This document shows, one piece after another, positions 12,044 to 24,206 of a stretch of 64,000 nt of DNA. Every line of letters starts with the position of its first letter. Within the stretch, counting starts at the first letter, position 1. The DNA is from Acanthosoma haemorrhoidale (taxonomy: Eukaryota > Arthropoda > Insecta > Hemiptera > Acanthosomatidae): positions 35,001 to 99,000 of the forward strand of contig CAKNEZ010000004.1 in assembly GCA_930367205.1 (NCBI GenBank). Direction: 5' to 3'. The translations under genes were made by a program, and so were the position numbers. The notes under the pieces were generated by a model. The model was not told the origin of the DNA. It saw only the letters and a list, made by a program, of their open reading frames with translations, and searched no databases.

Positions 12044-12663
12044 ATGGACGAATATAGCGTTCAACAGCATGTGAAAATGATAAAATTGTTTTATCAATAT
12101 GGGTGTTCTATTCGGGCAACGTTCCGCGGTCGCCGTAACCGTCCTACCGAGGGTACTATTTGCAGTGTGGTGGATAAATTTGAGTCCACTGGTTCAGTAA
12201 ACAATCGACCAACATCCGTACGACGGCGAAACGCAACATCGCCGCTGTCCGTGAGAGTGTGCAGGAGAATCCAAAGGAGTCGATTTCATGTCGCTCACAA
12301 GAACGCATGGTCTTTCGCAATCCACAACTTGGCGAATTTTGCGTCGTGACTTGGGCCTGCACCCGTACAAAATTCAACTGACCCAGGAGCTGAAGGTAAA
12401 CGAGCATAGACAACGACGTGTGGTCATCTCACGCAGAGGTGAACTGGCCACCGAGATCGTGTGTTTTGACCCCGTTAGACTTTTTCTTGTGGGGTTTTCT
12501 TAAGCCATAAATCACAGCAGTCCTCAAAGCCAACGGACCTCATAACCCATGCCATCGGAAAATTAGACATTTTGGATGCGCGCCACCCAGCGAAGCCGCG
12601 GCGGACATTTGCACGATGCTATATTCCATACATAATGGCATCAATAGGCCTTTCAAACGAATA
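12044..12663 (+). pseudogene. mariner-like transposase, internally deleted
   Basis: Starts with MDEYSVQQHVKMIKLFYQYG, a mariner-superfamily N-terminus, and keeps the spacer and helix-turn-helix (GTICSVVDKFESTGSVNN). A frameshift near 12290 leads to the second DNA-binding segment (GLSQSTTWRILRRDLGLHPY, then KIQLTQELKVNEHRQRR). The protein then jumps to the third catalytic block, seen in a third frame as NWPPRSC and LTPLDFFLWGFL near 12440-12505. The first two catalytic regions are deleted. It is a different family from the copy at 1950-2605, although the same kind of internal deletion joins the N-terminal half to the C-terminal DLTPLDFF block. Confidence 0.8.
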
Positions 12664-12689
12664 AAAAATTTCGATGATATCTCACACAC

Positions 12690-13340
12690 ACTTTGTTTTA
12701 TTTAAATTTAAAGATAGGAAGCGCTTAATGAAAGACCCTCTATAACACGATGGATGATGTAAAAAACGAAATATGTACTTACTGAGCGAAGTGTATTCCG
12801 ATTACTACTTCTTCGGATGTTCCTCCAAGACGAGTTCAATGCCGGAGATGTAAAAATCATGAATAATGACAGATATTTGCACAAAGTGGCCTGCAATTTG
12901 TGAGCCCGTGGCGCAGTAGAAGGTAGCTGGACTCCTGTGGACGTTCTGTCTCATTTAGCAGACAACCTCCGTGAAAATTACACCGACTGCCCACAAATTA
13001 AAACCTCCAGCTCTTTCATTTGTGCTACGTCTGTGTGGCAGCTTGAAAAACAATGAAAAAAGAAAAAAAAACAAAAAAAACATAGACTAATGAAGATGAT
13101 GTCGGAGCAACTGCTTCACGGTTCGTATTTCCGGTGAGATTTTTTTCAGTCATGTTTATTGTCTTGTGCAATAAAATGTGAGCGTCTTAATGCCCTAGTT
13201 AATCAAGGATCAATGGCCTATTCATTGATTTATAGTCATTTAATTTATACAGCAACATTTAGTTATGTCAATTGTATATTATTTATAAAGTAAAGATAAA
13301 ATACTACATAAATTTAAAATAAACCAAATTAAAAAAAAAA
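12690..13340. other. no gene recognised
   Basis: AT-rich DNA with an A-rich run near 13055-13080. No coding frame or RNA gene could be supported. Confidence 0.4.
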
Positions 13341-14189
13341 CTGCAACAACCGACGAAAACATCGCCAAAGTTCACCAAATGGTGCTAGACGACCGCCGAA
13401 TTAAAGTGAGAGAGATAGCAGAGGTTATGAACATGTTAAAAGAACGTGTTTGTCACATATTAAATCAACATTTAGAGATGAGAAAGCTGTCCGCGCGTTG
13501 GGTGCCGCGTTTGCTCACGTTAGACCAAAAACGTGTTCGAATGAACATTTCCAACGCTCTGTTGGCGCAGTTTAGGCGCAATAAATCCGAGTTTTGGCGC
13601 CAATTAATTACTGTGGATGAAACTTGGATACACCATTATACGCCCGAAACAAAAATACAGTCCAAACAGTGGACTGCAAAGGGGAACCGGCTCCAAAAAA
13701 AGCAAAAACTGTTTTTTCGGCTGGGAAAGTGATGGCGACTGTTTTTTGGGATAGTTATGGAGTTATTTTATTCGATTATCTTCAAAAAGGAAAAACCATT
13801 ACAGGAGCATACTACGCATCATTACTTGACAAGCTGAAGGCAGAACTTGCGGAAAAACGGCCACATTTGCAGAAAAAGAAAATCCTGTTTCACCAGGACA
13901 ACGCACCGTCTCACACCTCAGCGGTTGCCATGGCGAAAATCCATGAATTACGGTTTGAACTGCTTGACCATCCGCCTTACTCTCCAGATCTAGCCCCAAG
14001 CGACTTCTGTTTGTTTCCTCACCTAAACATTGCGCTCAGAGGACAGAGATTTTCGTAAAATGAAGAGGCACCTTCGTGAACGATTATTTGGCAGAGATAA
14101 ACGCCGAGTACTATTTGGACGGGTTACAGAGATGGGAGCATCGCTGGGAGAAGTGTGTAGAGTTACAAGGAGACTATGTTGAAAAATAA
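13341..14189 (+). pseudogene. mariner transposase, frame-broken
   Basis: A mariner transposase remnant that starts inside the DNA-binding half (IREIAEVMN-like KVREIAEVMN) and has the whole catalytic domain: VDETWIHHY (first Asp), HQDNAPSHTS (second) and YSPDLAPSDF (third, with mariner D34D-type spacing). The N-terminal start is missing. One base is lost near 13680, shifting the frame, a TAA lies at 14056-14058, and a further shift follows before the C-terminus, LDGLQRWEHRWEKCVELQGD, ends at 14189. It resembles the mellifera-type/SETMAR-like branch, but subfamily placement is by eye. It is inactive. Confidence 0.85.
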
Positions 14190-14224
14190 AAAATAAATTT
14201 CTGAAAAAACGTCTTGTATCTTTG

Positions 14225-14256
14225 TTAGGTCGGAAACTTTTCAGACCACCCTCGTA
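14225..14256 (+). repeat. 3' terminal inverted repeat of the mariner copy
   Basis: Reads ttaggtcggaaacttttcag then accaccctcgta, a typical mariner terminus 36 bases after the transposase stop. A matching left repeat was not found, so the 5' end of this copy is lost. Confidence 0.75.
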
Positions 14257-15157
14257 TACCTTAGAATTAATTTTCGTGTTACGGGCGCCTTACCAAACAT
14301 TGAAAAAAAACTTATGAGCAGTGACAGAATGCTTAAAAGGTAGAATACTAGGACCGACTGTTTTGATATTCTAATATTCTTTACATAGATCTAGTTATCA
14401 TTTATTAACTTAAAACGTACGCTCCTTAGCTCGGTGATTGGTTGAGTATACATTTAAAAGTTCATATCGATAGGATCATTTCAATTCTACTCTCGCTCAA
14501 GTCACAGACAGACAGACAGCTGTTTAAAAAAAAATCCTTCCATTCACGTTTAGAAAGATATGAGCTATAAAGTGAAAGATCGCTATTAAAATTGATATGG
14601 CTATGGGCGTGGGAGTTTCATAATTGCCATTTAGACTATGGGTTTTCATTAATTTAATTATTTCAAAACTCTATATAAAAAATATAAAAAGTTTCTCAAA
14701 GAATGGTCAATAAAAATTCCCATTAAATTCAGCTTTGGTAGTATTAAACTTTTTTTTATTTGTTTTTCTTGCCAAAACTTTTTACTGTTTACGCTGCTCT
14801 CTTAAATTTAATCTCTTATTCGTATACATTTTAGTATTTCTGTTTAAACACGAATTAACAGCCACGAAGACAACATACAAATATGCACACAGTTAATTAC
14901 GAATGGGCCTAAAAACTAAAAAAAATCTGGGCTAAATGCGACTTTAAACACTATACCTTGTAAACATATAAGAAAACAAGCCAAGTGTGGCGCTTGTAAT
15001 AAGGAAGATATCTTGCATTCATTCAGATAGATATGACAACAAAAAAACAACCGGTTTCCGTTTCTGGTTTCCTTTTTAATGCATTTCTCTGCTCCTTTGT
15101 AAATCAGTGCTGTGTATGCATGAAGTGTTTCTTTATTAATTTTTATGAGTAATCGCC
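14257..15157. other. no gene recognised
   Basis: AT-rich DNA with no supported feature. The target sequence atcgcc, duplicated around the following LINE, lies at its right end. Confidence 0.45.
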
Positions 15158-15859
15158 TTTTTTTTTTTTTTTCTTTTAACGCCTGAATTTATTAACATTT
15201 TAACAATTTTACAAATTTCAATGTCTATTTATAATTTCTCCTCTTTCTACGATGCACTGATGCATTCTAAAGAGGTTGGGTTACAATACAATATCAGATT
15301 AAAGTTAAAATTACAATGAAATGAATATAATGCTATGTGATGTGGCTCACCTTCTGTTTACAATTTGGGAGAAAACCTACAAACTAAAACCTATAACTAG
15401 AACCTAAGTGTTCCTGCCGCGACAGCGTCCTGCCTTCGATGGGGGAACGAAGCGGGGGTTATCGTGTTAAACACCGGGTTTGTCAAGTATTGTAGGGAGT
15501 CAAAAAAATTTATATGTCTACGTTGAATGAATTCATCCACCGTAGGCAGATCAAAGATCTCGTGAAGCTCTGTTGCTCCGCTGTTCGAATGAAGTGTCTG
15601 ACCACTTTCATCAGTATGCCGTTTTGGAATTGTTGGAGTCGCCGAGCTGTCGTACACGTCAGATGACGAAAAAGCGGTGCACCATACACCAGAGCTTGAG
15701 ACGCAGTGATAGATTGGGGGAAGTCAATAAATGCGTAAGCCCGTAAGACTTCGTGCGTATTTGTTCAACTTCCTCGTCAAATTATAACTAAAATTGAGGT
15801 GTCTGTCCATTTGAATTCCCAGATATACTAGGTTGTTTCCTGGTAAATATGATCGGAAT
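15158..15859 (-). mobile_element. 5'-truncated jockey-type LINE
   Basis: A minus-strand LINE tail. The poly-T run at the left is its poly-A tail in antisense, and atcgcc plus T-run occurs on both sides (15152-15157 and 15860-15865), giving a target duplication. The minus strand encodes, across frame changes, the end of a jockey-type reverse transcriptase: a thumb segment (YLGIQMDRHLNFSYNLTRKL), then TVDEFIQRRHINFFDSLQY and a proline/arginine-rich end (ASFPHRRQDA) closing at 15397. The endonuclease and the catalytic RT part were never copied. It is a dead insertion. Confidence 0.8.
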
Positions 15860-15876
15860 GATCGCCTTTTTTTTTT

Positions 15877-15990
15877 CCTTCATAGCCCTTTTAAATTCAC
15901 AGATAATTATATATAATTATAGATCCTCAGGCGAATCTATTTACAAATTATTTTTGTATTTCCTGTAGTGTCCATACATTATATACAGGA
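15877..15990 (-). repeat. dispersed repeat, inverse copy at 56488-56600
   Basis: The stretch with agataattatatataattat, then cgaatctatttacaaatta and ttttgtatttcctgtag matches the reverse complement of 56488-56600 almost throughout. It starts right after the LINE target duplication, so the LINE landed beside or inside an older repeat. Family unknown. Confidence 0.7.
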
Positions 15991-17119
15991 GTGATCACCG
16001 TGATTCTATTCTGTATTTATTTCTGTAACATTTGTCGGGCATGTACAAGTTGAACTGGTCAAGACAGAAAAAGATCGACATTAAATCATTATCATTTATG
16101 ACAGCCAAACATCTATTTACAGCAGCAATAAACTTAATTGTATTTTTGAAAAACAAAAGTGACGGAGCAGAAACAAGAATATAATAAGAAAATATTTCGA
16201 GAGATGTTCGAATTTAGGTCAGTGTCTCTGCGTCCATAAATTATGATTGTTCAATATTTTTTTAAGCTAACTCCGTGAAGGAAACCCGAGTTTTCAACAA
16301 ATAGAAAAAAACCAATGCGAAACATGGCAAATAAGCGATTTACCAAATAGTATTTTTTGAAAAATTGGAAAATTATTGTTTTAAAATTAAAACGCTTCTG
16401 ATCTGAATCTTTCTTTTAAATTAAAATATCTTGTTTCAGAGTGTGAATATATCTTTAAAATTCCGGATCGATTGAACCGAGTCAAAGACTATCGAAGACC
16501 GAACTGGGGAACATGTTTTAAAGTTTAGCCTTCCCGTTTGGGCTCGGTGGATATGAAGCCGCAAATGAAAAAGACATGCAAATAAATCAAGATGGAACTG
16601 TAAATTGCAAGTAGGGGTTCAGTGCCTCTCTCTCAATAACAGCCTCGTGTTGCCATTTCCAAGAAGCTCTGTGCATTGCACAAACAGTTTATCTGTATTT
16701 AAACACCTACCAAGGACGGAGTTGATCCTCCGCTTCCTACGTTCCTACTGGGATAGTGTTGGAGGATGGCTCCAGGGTATAAATATCTTCAGGGACTTCT
16801 GCGGCGGAGGGTAACAGAGAAGGGACACGGAAGGCAATGGTTAGTTGTTTATTGCGCAGAGCAAGGACTCCAGGCTTCCTACAACTAGCCAATCACTTCT
16901 AGCTGGTTGTAAACGAAACAATCCCAGTTGTGGGTTGGGATCTTAGTAAATAACTAAACAAACCAGTGCTTTCCCACCAGTTTTATCCATTCATGAATAA
17001 AATGCTTTAAACGCTGAGATTATTTTTTTTTTTTTGGTGCCTTGGATTGCAGAACTGATTTTAGCTATTTTTGGGGCACTCAATTCTAAATATAATCATA
17101 ATTAATATAATTTTCAAAT
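15991..17119. other. no gene recognised
   Basis: A 69-codon frame at 16605-16814 shows no recognisable motif. No RNA gene or repeat end was identified. Confidence 0.4.
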
Positions 17120-18215
17120 CAGTCCTTTTTTTAACGTGAAGTTCTACACGAAAGGTGCAGTTCTAAATCACACAATTGGTTTCTGTACTCTTCTTCTCTC
17201 AAGGAGACAACCTTCTATACTGTCACGAAATTGCCGAGAACACCTGGAAAAAATGGGTCTTCCAGGCCATTTCGCAAATGATTTAAAGTCTATTTATTTA
17301 CAACTCAAAGGAAGTTTGAAATGTGTCCTTCTACACAATGTTAATAAATATGGTTCAATGCCAATTGCTCACTCAACGAAAATGAAAGAAGAATATCAAC
17401 ACCATAGATTTGGTCTTGGAGAAGATGATGTATCATGAACATCAATGGGTCAATTGTGTGGAATTAAAAATGGTAAACATTCTCTTTGGACAGCAAAGTT
17501 TCCACACCAAATATCCTTACTTCTTGTGCCTCTGGGATAGCAGAGACAAAACACTAAACTGTGTTAGAAAAAAGTGGCCTAAGAGACAAAACATGGACCT
17601 TGGGGAAAAGAATGTCATTAACGACAACGTAATTAGAAAGAGAGAAAATCATCTTTTATCCAGTACATATAAAGCTTTGTCTTAAGAAGCAGTTTGTAAA
17701 AGCTCTTGATAAGAACGGGCCATGCTTTGCATATCTAGAGGGGGGGGGGGTAGAAAGGCCTCAGTTGAGTACGGAAAAAATTAAAGCAGGAATATTTGAC
17801 GGCCCACAAATAAGACAGCTCATTAAGTATACTGTCATCGTAAATTCGATGAATGAGGCTGAGCGAAAAGACTGGAATTCATTTGATGCAGTTATCGGAA
17901 ATTTTCTGAGCAAACGCAAAGTTGAAAACTGTGTTGTACTAATGAAAGTCTTAAATCCCTTGGGTGTAACATGAGTGTTAAGGTTCACATAGCCACTTAG
18001 ACCATTTTACTGAAAATTTAGGAAACACCAGCGAGGGACAAGGTGAGAGATTTGACCAGGATATTAAAACTATGAAGGCCTCCGACCAAGGAAGATGGTA
18101 GACGCACATGAAGGTAGATCACTGCTGGAGTTTAAAAAGGGACTGTTCCAAAACGCATTCAAGATTTGTCACGGAAAAGAAGCTTCCGAAGTGTTTTGTA
18201 TAATTGTATATTTAT
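17120..18215 (+). pseudogene. decayed member of a multicopy arthropod protein family
   Basis: Successive fragments in different plus-strand frames fit one protein family that I know as uncharacterised multicopy proteins in arthropod genomes. They include SLKCVLLHNVNKYGSMPIAH, YHEHQWVNCVELK, a cysteine motif (FLCLWDSRDK), VIRKRENHLLSSTYKAL, KIKAGIFDGPQIRQLIKY, WNSFDAVIGNFL, and near the end GERFDQDIKTM with QGRW. The conserved words come in the family's usual order, with many frameshifts and stops between them and a poly-G run at about 17741-17751. The biochemical role is unknown to me. The copy number in other genomes suggests a mobile or gene-family origin, which is inference. Confidence 0.65.
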
Positions 18216-18430
18216 ACACTTGTATATATTACAATTATAATAATTGTATAAATAAAAATTTACTTATTAGGTAATAACTAGCAATCTAAGCCTAAGAGGA
18301 TTCACATACGGAAGATCGTCCACTTGTGCAGGAGAGCTTGGTTGGTCCAAGCCCCCGATATACAGAAGGAAGGTTGAGTCCCACACTGCCAGTATAATTA
18401 TTTCTTACCTGTTAGATATTAATTACTAAT

Positions 18431-19020
18431 CTGCAAAGTTATACTTAAGCCAATCTGGACATACGGAATAGATCTATGGGGGACAGCATAAAAGTCGAAC
18501 ATCAAGCGCATCCAATCCTTATTACTTATCAATAAATGCCCCTTATTACTTCAGCAGCAAAACATAACGATCTTAATATACCCTACATTCTTGAACTTAT
18601 CCCTTCCAAGTTCATGAAATTCCATAGCAACCTATCCAACCACCCTAATCCCCTAGTCATTTCACTGCACCGCTCATCTCTATAATCCTCCTCGGAGACT
18701 GAAACGGCAGTGGCCTCGTGACCTGCTATAAATGCGTGACAGTGGGAGTCCTGGCAATGGCCAGTTTCTTCAATCATGTCCTGAGCGTCTGAGGCTCTAA
18801 CGCTCTTGGTCAGCCTCCACTGGCTCGTATCCGGTGACGCGGCTGACGGTGGGTGACTTCCCAAGACTCCGCATCCTCTTTAAGGTCGTGACGATCATGT
18901 TGATTTGAGAGGTATCTGGGCTGTTTGTAAATACTGTACGAATGAGATCATTTATCACAATTACTTATTGCCTTATAAGGCAGATTATAATTTTATCATA
19001 ATAAAGTTGTTGTTGTTGAG
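18431..19020 (+). mobile_element. jockey-type LINE tail, copy A
   Basis: 5'-truncated copy of a jockey LINE. It starts in the RT thumb region (KLYL..IWTYGIDLWGTA) and runs through the C-terminal LILELIPSKFMKFHSNLSNH segment and the terminal LKRQWPRDLL-type end (18700-18725). The 3' UTR contains agtgggagtcctggcaatgg and ends near aataaagttgttgttgttg. Four further copies of this tail occur at 20050-20450, 22420-22825, 58178-58605 and 60545-61980, so this is one abundant family. Small indels break the frame. Confidence 0.8.
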
Positions 19021-20049
19021 GTATTAATAACAAAATGAATTAGTTGCAAATACTTTAATCTGTTGCTGCTACTATTCTTCCCTAGACCGAAACTGATCAC
19101 TTAACAAACAATATTAACACATAATATATGGAAATCCTATAATTCCACTTGAAGATCTAGGTTGAATTACTGTTATATCCTAAGTGAACAGTTGAAATTA
19201 GTCACTGCTAATTGTTACTGAGGGCTTCTTGGCATAGATCTTTGCCAGTCTTTTCTCATTCCTCACCTTTTCATATCCAGACGAGGGCCCCATACCTTAT
19301 CTTCGGGGAATTTCCAAGGGAATTTCCCAGTTTCCAGATAAAATGTCCACTCTCCATGATAAGATGATAATACAAATATAAACAGTGAATAGTAAGTTCC
19401 CCAGAGAGAATCGGCGAATTAAGGACGTGTACAGAAATAGACGCACGTTGTGTCTTAGTGGACAGACCGACTGTGGGCATTTAACAGCTGATCTCATCCG
19501 TGTACGTACTGTTTCACAGATAAAGCCTTAATTATGGCTCGATCTGCCTCTGAAGACATAACATATCCTTTTAGTAAATAGTCGGTTGATAAGAATGACT
19601 AGAGACATGATCACAGTAATAATCATTCCAAAAGGGATGACTTAAGAACATGTACAGACTTGATGACCATTGAATGATTACTGATTGAACAAAATGGAAA
19701 TAATAATTGGACAAATTATAACTAAGTTTTTCAAATTTTAGAAGAAAAAAAAGGAGGGAAAATATTATTAATCCTTTTGGAAATTAAAATTGGTACAAAA
19801 ATAAGTAATTAATATATTCAGCAGTTGTTTGATAGTGTAGCTGTTAGTGCAATTGCTTTACGACTTAAAATACTCGAATACGTGTATCCATAGGTGAAAA
19901 GTGAGTTTATTTCAGGTGTAAATAGAAATGAGTATCCAACGTTTTTAAGAGTACATAGGTAAGAAGGTAATTATAAATTAAAAACCTGCAGTAAGTCTAG
20001 ATTTATGTATCTTTGTTGATGACAAAATGTTTAGGATACTTTTTCCAAT
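19021..20049. other. no gene recognised
   Basis: Short overlapping minus-strand frames near 19271-19497 carry no recognisable motif. Nothing else is supported. Confidence 0.4.
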
Positions 20050-20450
20050 GTACTAATAAAAACAACTTTATTAGGATAAAATTACAATCTGCCTCATCGG
20101 GCAATAAGTAATTGTGATAAATGTTGTCATTCATGTCATATTTACAATTTTCATTCATACATTATTTACAAATGCCCAGAGACCTCCCAAATCCATATGG
20201 TTGTCACCTCCCTCGCATGCGAAAGAGGAAGCGGAGTCTTGGTAATTCCCCCACGCTCCTCCGTCAGCCGCCAGTGGAGTCTCGTAAGAGCGAGAGAGCC
20301 ACATGCGCTCAGGACATGATTGGAGAAACTGGCCATTGCCAGGACTCCCACTGTGACGCATTTATAGCAGGTCACGAGGCCACTGCCACTTTAGTCTCCG
20401 AGGAGGATTATAGGGATGAGTGGTGCAGTGCAATGACTGTGCTTGGGGAT
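20050..20450 (-). mobile_element. jockey-type LINE tail, copy B
   Basis: The same LINE 3' end as copy A, in minus orientation. The antisense of the aataaag end lies near 20055-20080 and the coding end (antisense of LKRQWPRDLL-type sequence) near 20375-20420. It is shorter than copy A, retaining mainly the 3' UTR. Confidence 0.8.
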
Positions 20451-22419
20451 CATGGTCTTCAATGAATTAGAGAATTTAACTTGGCTATTATTGATAATTC
20501 GATGTTGATGGCGTGACCACTTTGCATCTTACCACATAAGACCTAAGTGATTCTAATTCATGATTTTATAATTAAATAAAAACCTTATCTCATTTGTTTC
20601 GTTGTAAAATCCGCAATCAAAAAATCAGTAACGACCTACTGTATTATTCAAGATTAAAATATAATTATACCTCATTGTTTGATTGATGATTGTTTAAGAG
20701 AATGAGTAAGTATATTATCAAACAAAGATTTGTTGCCACACGTTACATTTCGTCCTTCACTGAGGCAGTAGTAGGAGGCATTTTATGACAAAATATAATC
20801 AGCTCACAGGGATTCGAGAACCATTTGCAGTAAATTCGGTGATAGTGAAAATGTACATTTATTTTCTTAATGTACGTGTATGATAAATTATGCATAAACA
20901 AAATAATGCTATGCACACCATAACAGTAAAAGTAACATATATTGGACATATTTTGAGTTATTAGTTTTGAGTTAAAACATACAAATATATAGATATTATT
21001 AACCTGGCTTCAGGCCATTTCACAACAGCTATTATAGTAAATTATTATATTTTCACTCTGTGCACAGATTATAGTGTGTTTTAATGTGTTCGACTAATGG
21101 TCCTAATGTAAAGTACATTAATAATGACAGCTGGAACATATATATATATATATATATATATTTATTATAGAACACCTGTTCCCTATTAATATAAATGTGT
21201 TGATGCCTAGATAGCTTGTGGAACTAGCTTTTTTTTTTCTCATTTATTTGTAGTATGAATGTAGGATCTATAAAAATTTATTTACTTGTTTTTTATTGAC
21301 GATTTAATTATCTTTATTTAATTAAGTTTTAATTATCTACAATATTTGATGTTTATCTCGTTACAATTTTGTACCACTCATTGATTGTCTTACCCCTGGT
21401 TTCACACATCCACGGTGATGCCTCCTGATCTCTGGCCAGATGCTTTACCATCCCTGTAAACACTTAAGCATAGTCAATTTATAATATTTTAGAGCTGCAA
21501 CATTGGTACAACGTGACTTTGGGCTACAGATGTGTCTAATTGTAATATTTTCTTTCCGAATACCATTTCATTTGTCATTATTTTGTATTATTATTGACTC
21601 TAGTTTTTGGTTTATGTATAGTTTTGTACACATTGTCTTCCATTTTAGTATTATGTTGTAGTATGGATAAGTTTTAAGACATTTTTTCCTTACTAATTGC
21701 TTTAAATTGTAATTGTACATAGTCGCAAATATTCCTGGAAGGGACAGCTTGAAGCTTTCTTTGTCTTTATTTTATACGCAATGTATGAACTTTCATTAAT
21801 TTATTATTTATTTGTTATTAATATTCAATATAAATGCTAAATATAGTCAGGCGCTCAACGACCAGAATACCTTGGAGAAATCATATTCTCAGCCCACATC
21901 TTAGTTTATAACATGATGTCTTATAAGGGGTTATGTATAACGCAAGTATGGCTGACTGGACATCATAAAGTCCTGGAAACATATTTTCTAATTCGCAAAT
22001 AACCGTTAAAAAAGTTACTTACGAACCAATAAAATAAATCTCTAGTCTAGCTCATTCCATGTCTTTGCAAAAGTATCACCCGGATCATCGTGACTAGAAT
22101 GGAATGTATTTACGATGATCTGATTCAGCGGAGCACGTTAGAATAAAAATAAAAATTAACGTGTCTCCTTATTGAAATGACTAATCGTTCGTATGTACAC
22201 AAATTTTAGTGTGTATCTTGGACCTCATAATTCCCCTCATTATCTGAATAGATGATTATATAACCTACAACAGGGCCTCGGTAATCCAACCATCTCGCGG
22301 CCGCCACTGGGTCCCAATATTATAAAGTGAGAAATTCTTATTTCAATTGAACCCCTCTCCTTTTATTTCAGACGGAATTTCATTTCTGACTTGTATTGGT
22401 GAATTTAAATTATTTTAAA
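20451..22419. other. AT-rich stretch with a TA microsatellite
   Basis: No gene recognised in nearly 2 kb. A (TA)n microsatellite of about 12 units lies at 21139-21163. Short frames such as 20743-20949 (minus) show no motif. Confidence 0.5.
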
Positions 22420-22825
22420 CTATATTTGATCCAATCCTTTCAATCAAAAGTCCTGAGAACAATGCCCCTTATTACGTCAGCAACAAAACCCTTCATAGCG
22501 ATCTTAATATACACTACATTCTTGAACTCCATCCCTTCCAAGTTCATGAAAATCCATAGTAACCTATCCAACCACCCTAATCCCCTAGCACAGTCATTGC
22601 ACTGCACTCATCCCTATAATCCTCCTCACGGACTGAAACGGCAGTGGCCTCGTGACCTGCTATAAATGTGTGACAGTGGGAGTCCTGGCAATGGCCAGTT
22701 TCTCCAATCATGTCCTCTCGCGCTCTTGGTCAGCCTAAAAGAATGAGAACATTTATCTCAATTACTTATTGCCTTATAAGGCACATTGTAATTTTAGCAC
22801 AATAAAGAATTATTAATAATAAAAA
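22420..22825 (+). mobile_element. jockey-type LINE tail, copy C
   Basis: Third copy of the LINE family, plus strand. The C-terminal frame is partly open at 22396-22665 and ends with LKRQWPRDLL. The 3' UTR has lost an internal part compared with copy A (the gtcctc..cgcgctcttgg region is followed directly by atgagaacatttatc). It ends in aataaag plus an AT-rich tail. Confidence 0.8.
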
Positions 22826-23147
22826 AAATTATGTTTGTATTGATTTTTATTTTTTTTTTTTTCATGAGAAATGGAAAACTGAGGTTTCGTAAAAAGCTGA
22901 GTTAGTTATGGATTGTTTTCATTTTAGACGATATAGCCTCAAGATAATGGCGAGAGAAATTGGAGACGAAGAGACTAAAATCAAATATGAAATAAAAAGA
23001 AAGGAACTAGAATCATTTTCAATGACATCAACACGACTGACGTCAAAAACCGTGTCGGGAAATGTCACTAGGGGAGTGCCCAAGCTCTCTAGCCCTGGTG
23101 ACAAGTGCGAATTGTTCAAGTTTGTGACCTGGACAATCGTTCCAGGT
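22826..23147. other. no gene recognised
   Basis: Overlapping open frames on both strands at 22908-23156 (82 and 66 codons) have no recognisable motif. The segment adjoins the probable LTR boundary that follows. Confidence 0.4.
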
Positions 23148-23670
23148 CGGCGTTAACATCTGACTCCATTTCTGATAGGTATGTGCCCCGACAATGCACT
23201 ATGTTCAAGGGGTACAGAGGATTCATAAAGAATAAGTCAAAGTTTCAGAGTTTGAACAGAAGCAAGTATCACGGAGGAACGGCGCGAAAAGACTGACTGT
23301 CTGGGGCTAGCCTCCTCCGTTAAATATGGCCCACGCCTCCTCGGAGGGCTGAACAAAAAGGTTCCTTAGGGCCTGCGAGATCCTAACATGTGGTAAGGAG
23401 CATGCCGATTCTCAGTAATCTGTCAGACTGCTGACAGGACCACTTAGGCTGTGGTTTACATGTGACAAGGGTCCCGCAGGCCTGGGCTGTAAGGGTCTCT
23501 CTAATTTATGACTGACAGTTGTTGTCCCGTCTCATGTTACTTGCTTCTGCTTTTCTTTATTGCTAATAGATTTATAATAATTTACTTTTGTTCATGTTAT
23601 TTACCTTTGTCTATAATATATCTGCAATAACGTATAGGGTGATTTCACTTTATATACTAAGAATCGCCAC
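23148..23670 (-). repeat. probable LTR of the CsRn1-type gypsy element
   Basis: On the minus strand, about 540 bp after the pol stop, a purine tract (tttgggggag) is followed by tgtggcgattcttagtatat with a TATA-like box, as expected for a polypurine tract and LTR start. The other end of the same block (23148-23280) recurs at 36495-36640 in the same orientation. The end points are estimated, because the matching 5' LTR is missing from the window. Confidence 0.5.
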
Positions 23671-24206
23671 AGGGCTCCCCCAAATTGCCCTATACAAGTT
23701 TGACAGTTTTCATATATTGAATTACATTGCATAATAAAAACGTACATAATACAAACATATGTCTATCAATTTTTTCTTAAACGCTTACACTTTTGTGTAC
23801 ATTGGACATTATTTGTAGAACAATTATTACAAATAAACAATTAAATAGCTCTTTCCTTAAAATAATTTTATCTTTTACCTGAATGGGAATAAAAGAATCA
23901 ACATTGTACTTGATAACAGACCCAGTTAAATAATTAAAATGTAACCACTACAAACAGTCACAAGTATTAAGATATACATATTTACATACACGTTTGACTA
24001 ACATTATTTTACAATTGTTGTGGTCTATTGATCGCTATTAACATTTACGAACGAGAAAAAACAAAAAAAATATATAAAATGACTTATAGTAACAAGTGGT
24101 AACTTAGGTCCTAATATAATATATAAAAATATTATAGCGTATATTTCGAAACAACTAAAAAAAAAAAAAAATAACTTATATTTTATCAGTAATGTCTATT
24201 TTATAT
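23671..24206 (-). other. 3' untranslated part of the gypsy element
   Basis: An AT-rich spacer between the pol stop (24207) and the probable polypurine tract, without open frames. It is inferred to be the internal 3' region of the element. Confidence 0.45.

Noticed and set aside
12900..12950. gcccgtggcgcagtagaaggtagc, resembling the start of a tRNA
   Set aside because: No anticodon stem or T-arm follows, so no cloverleaf.
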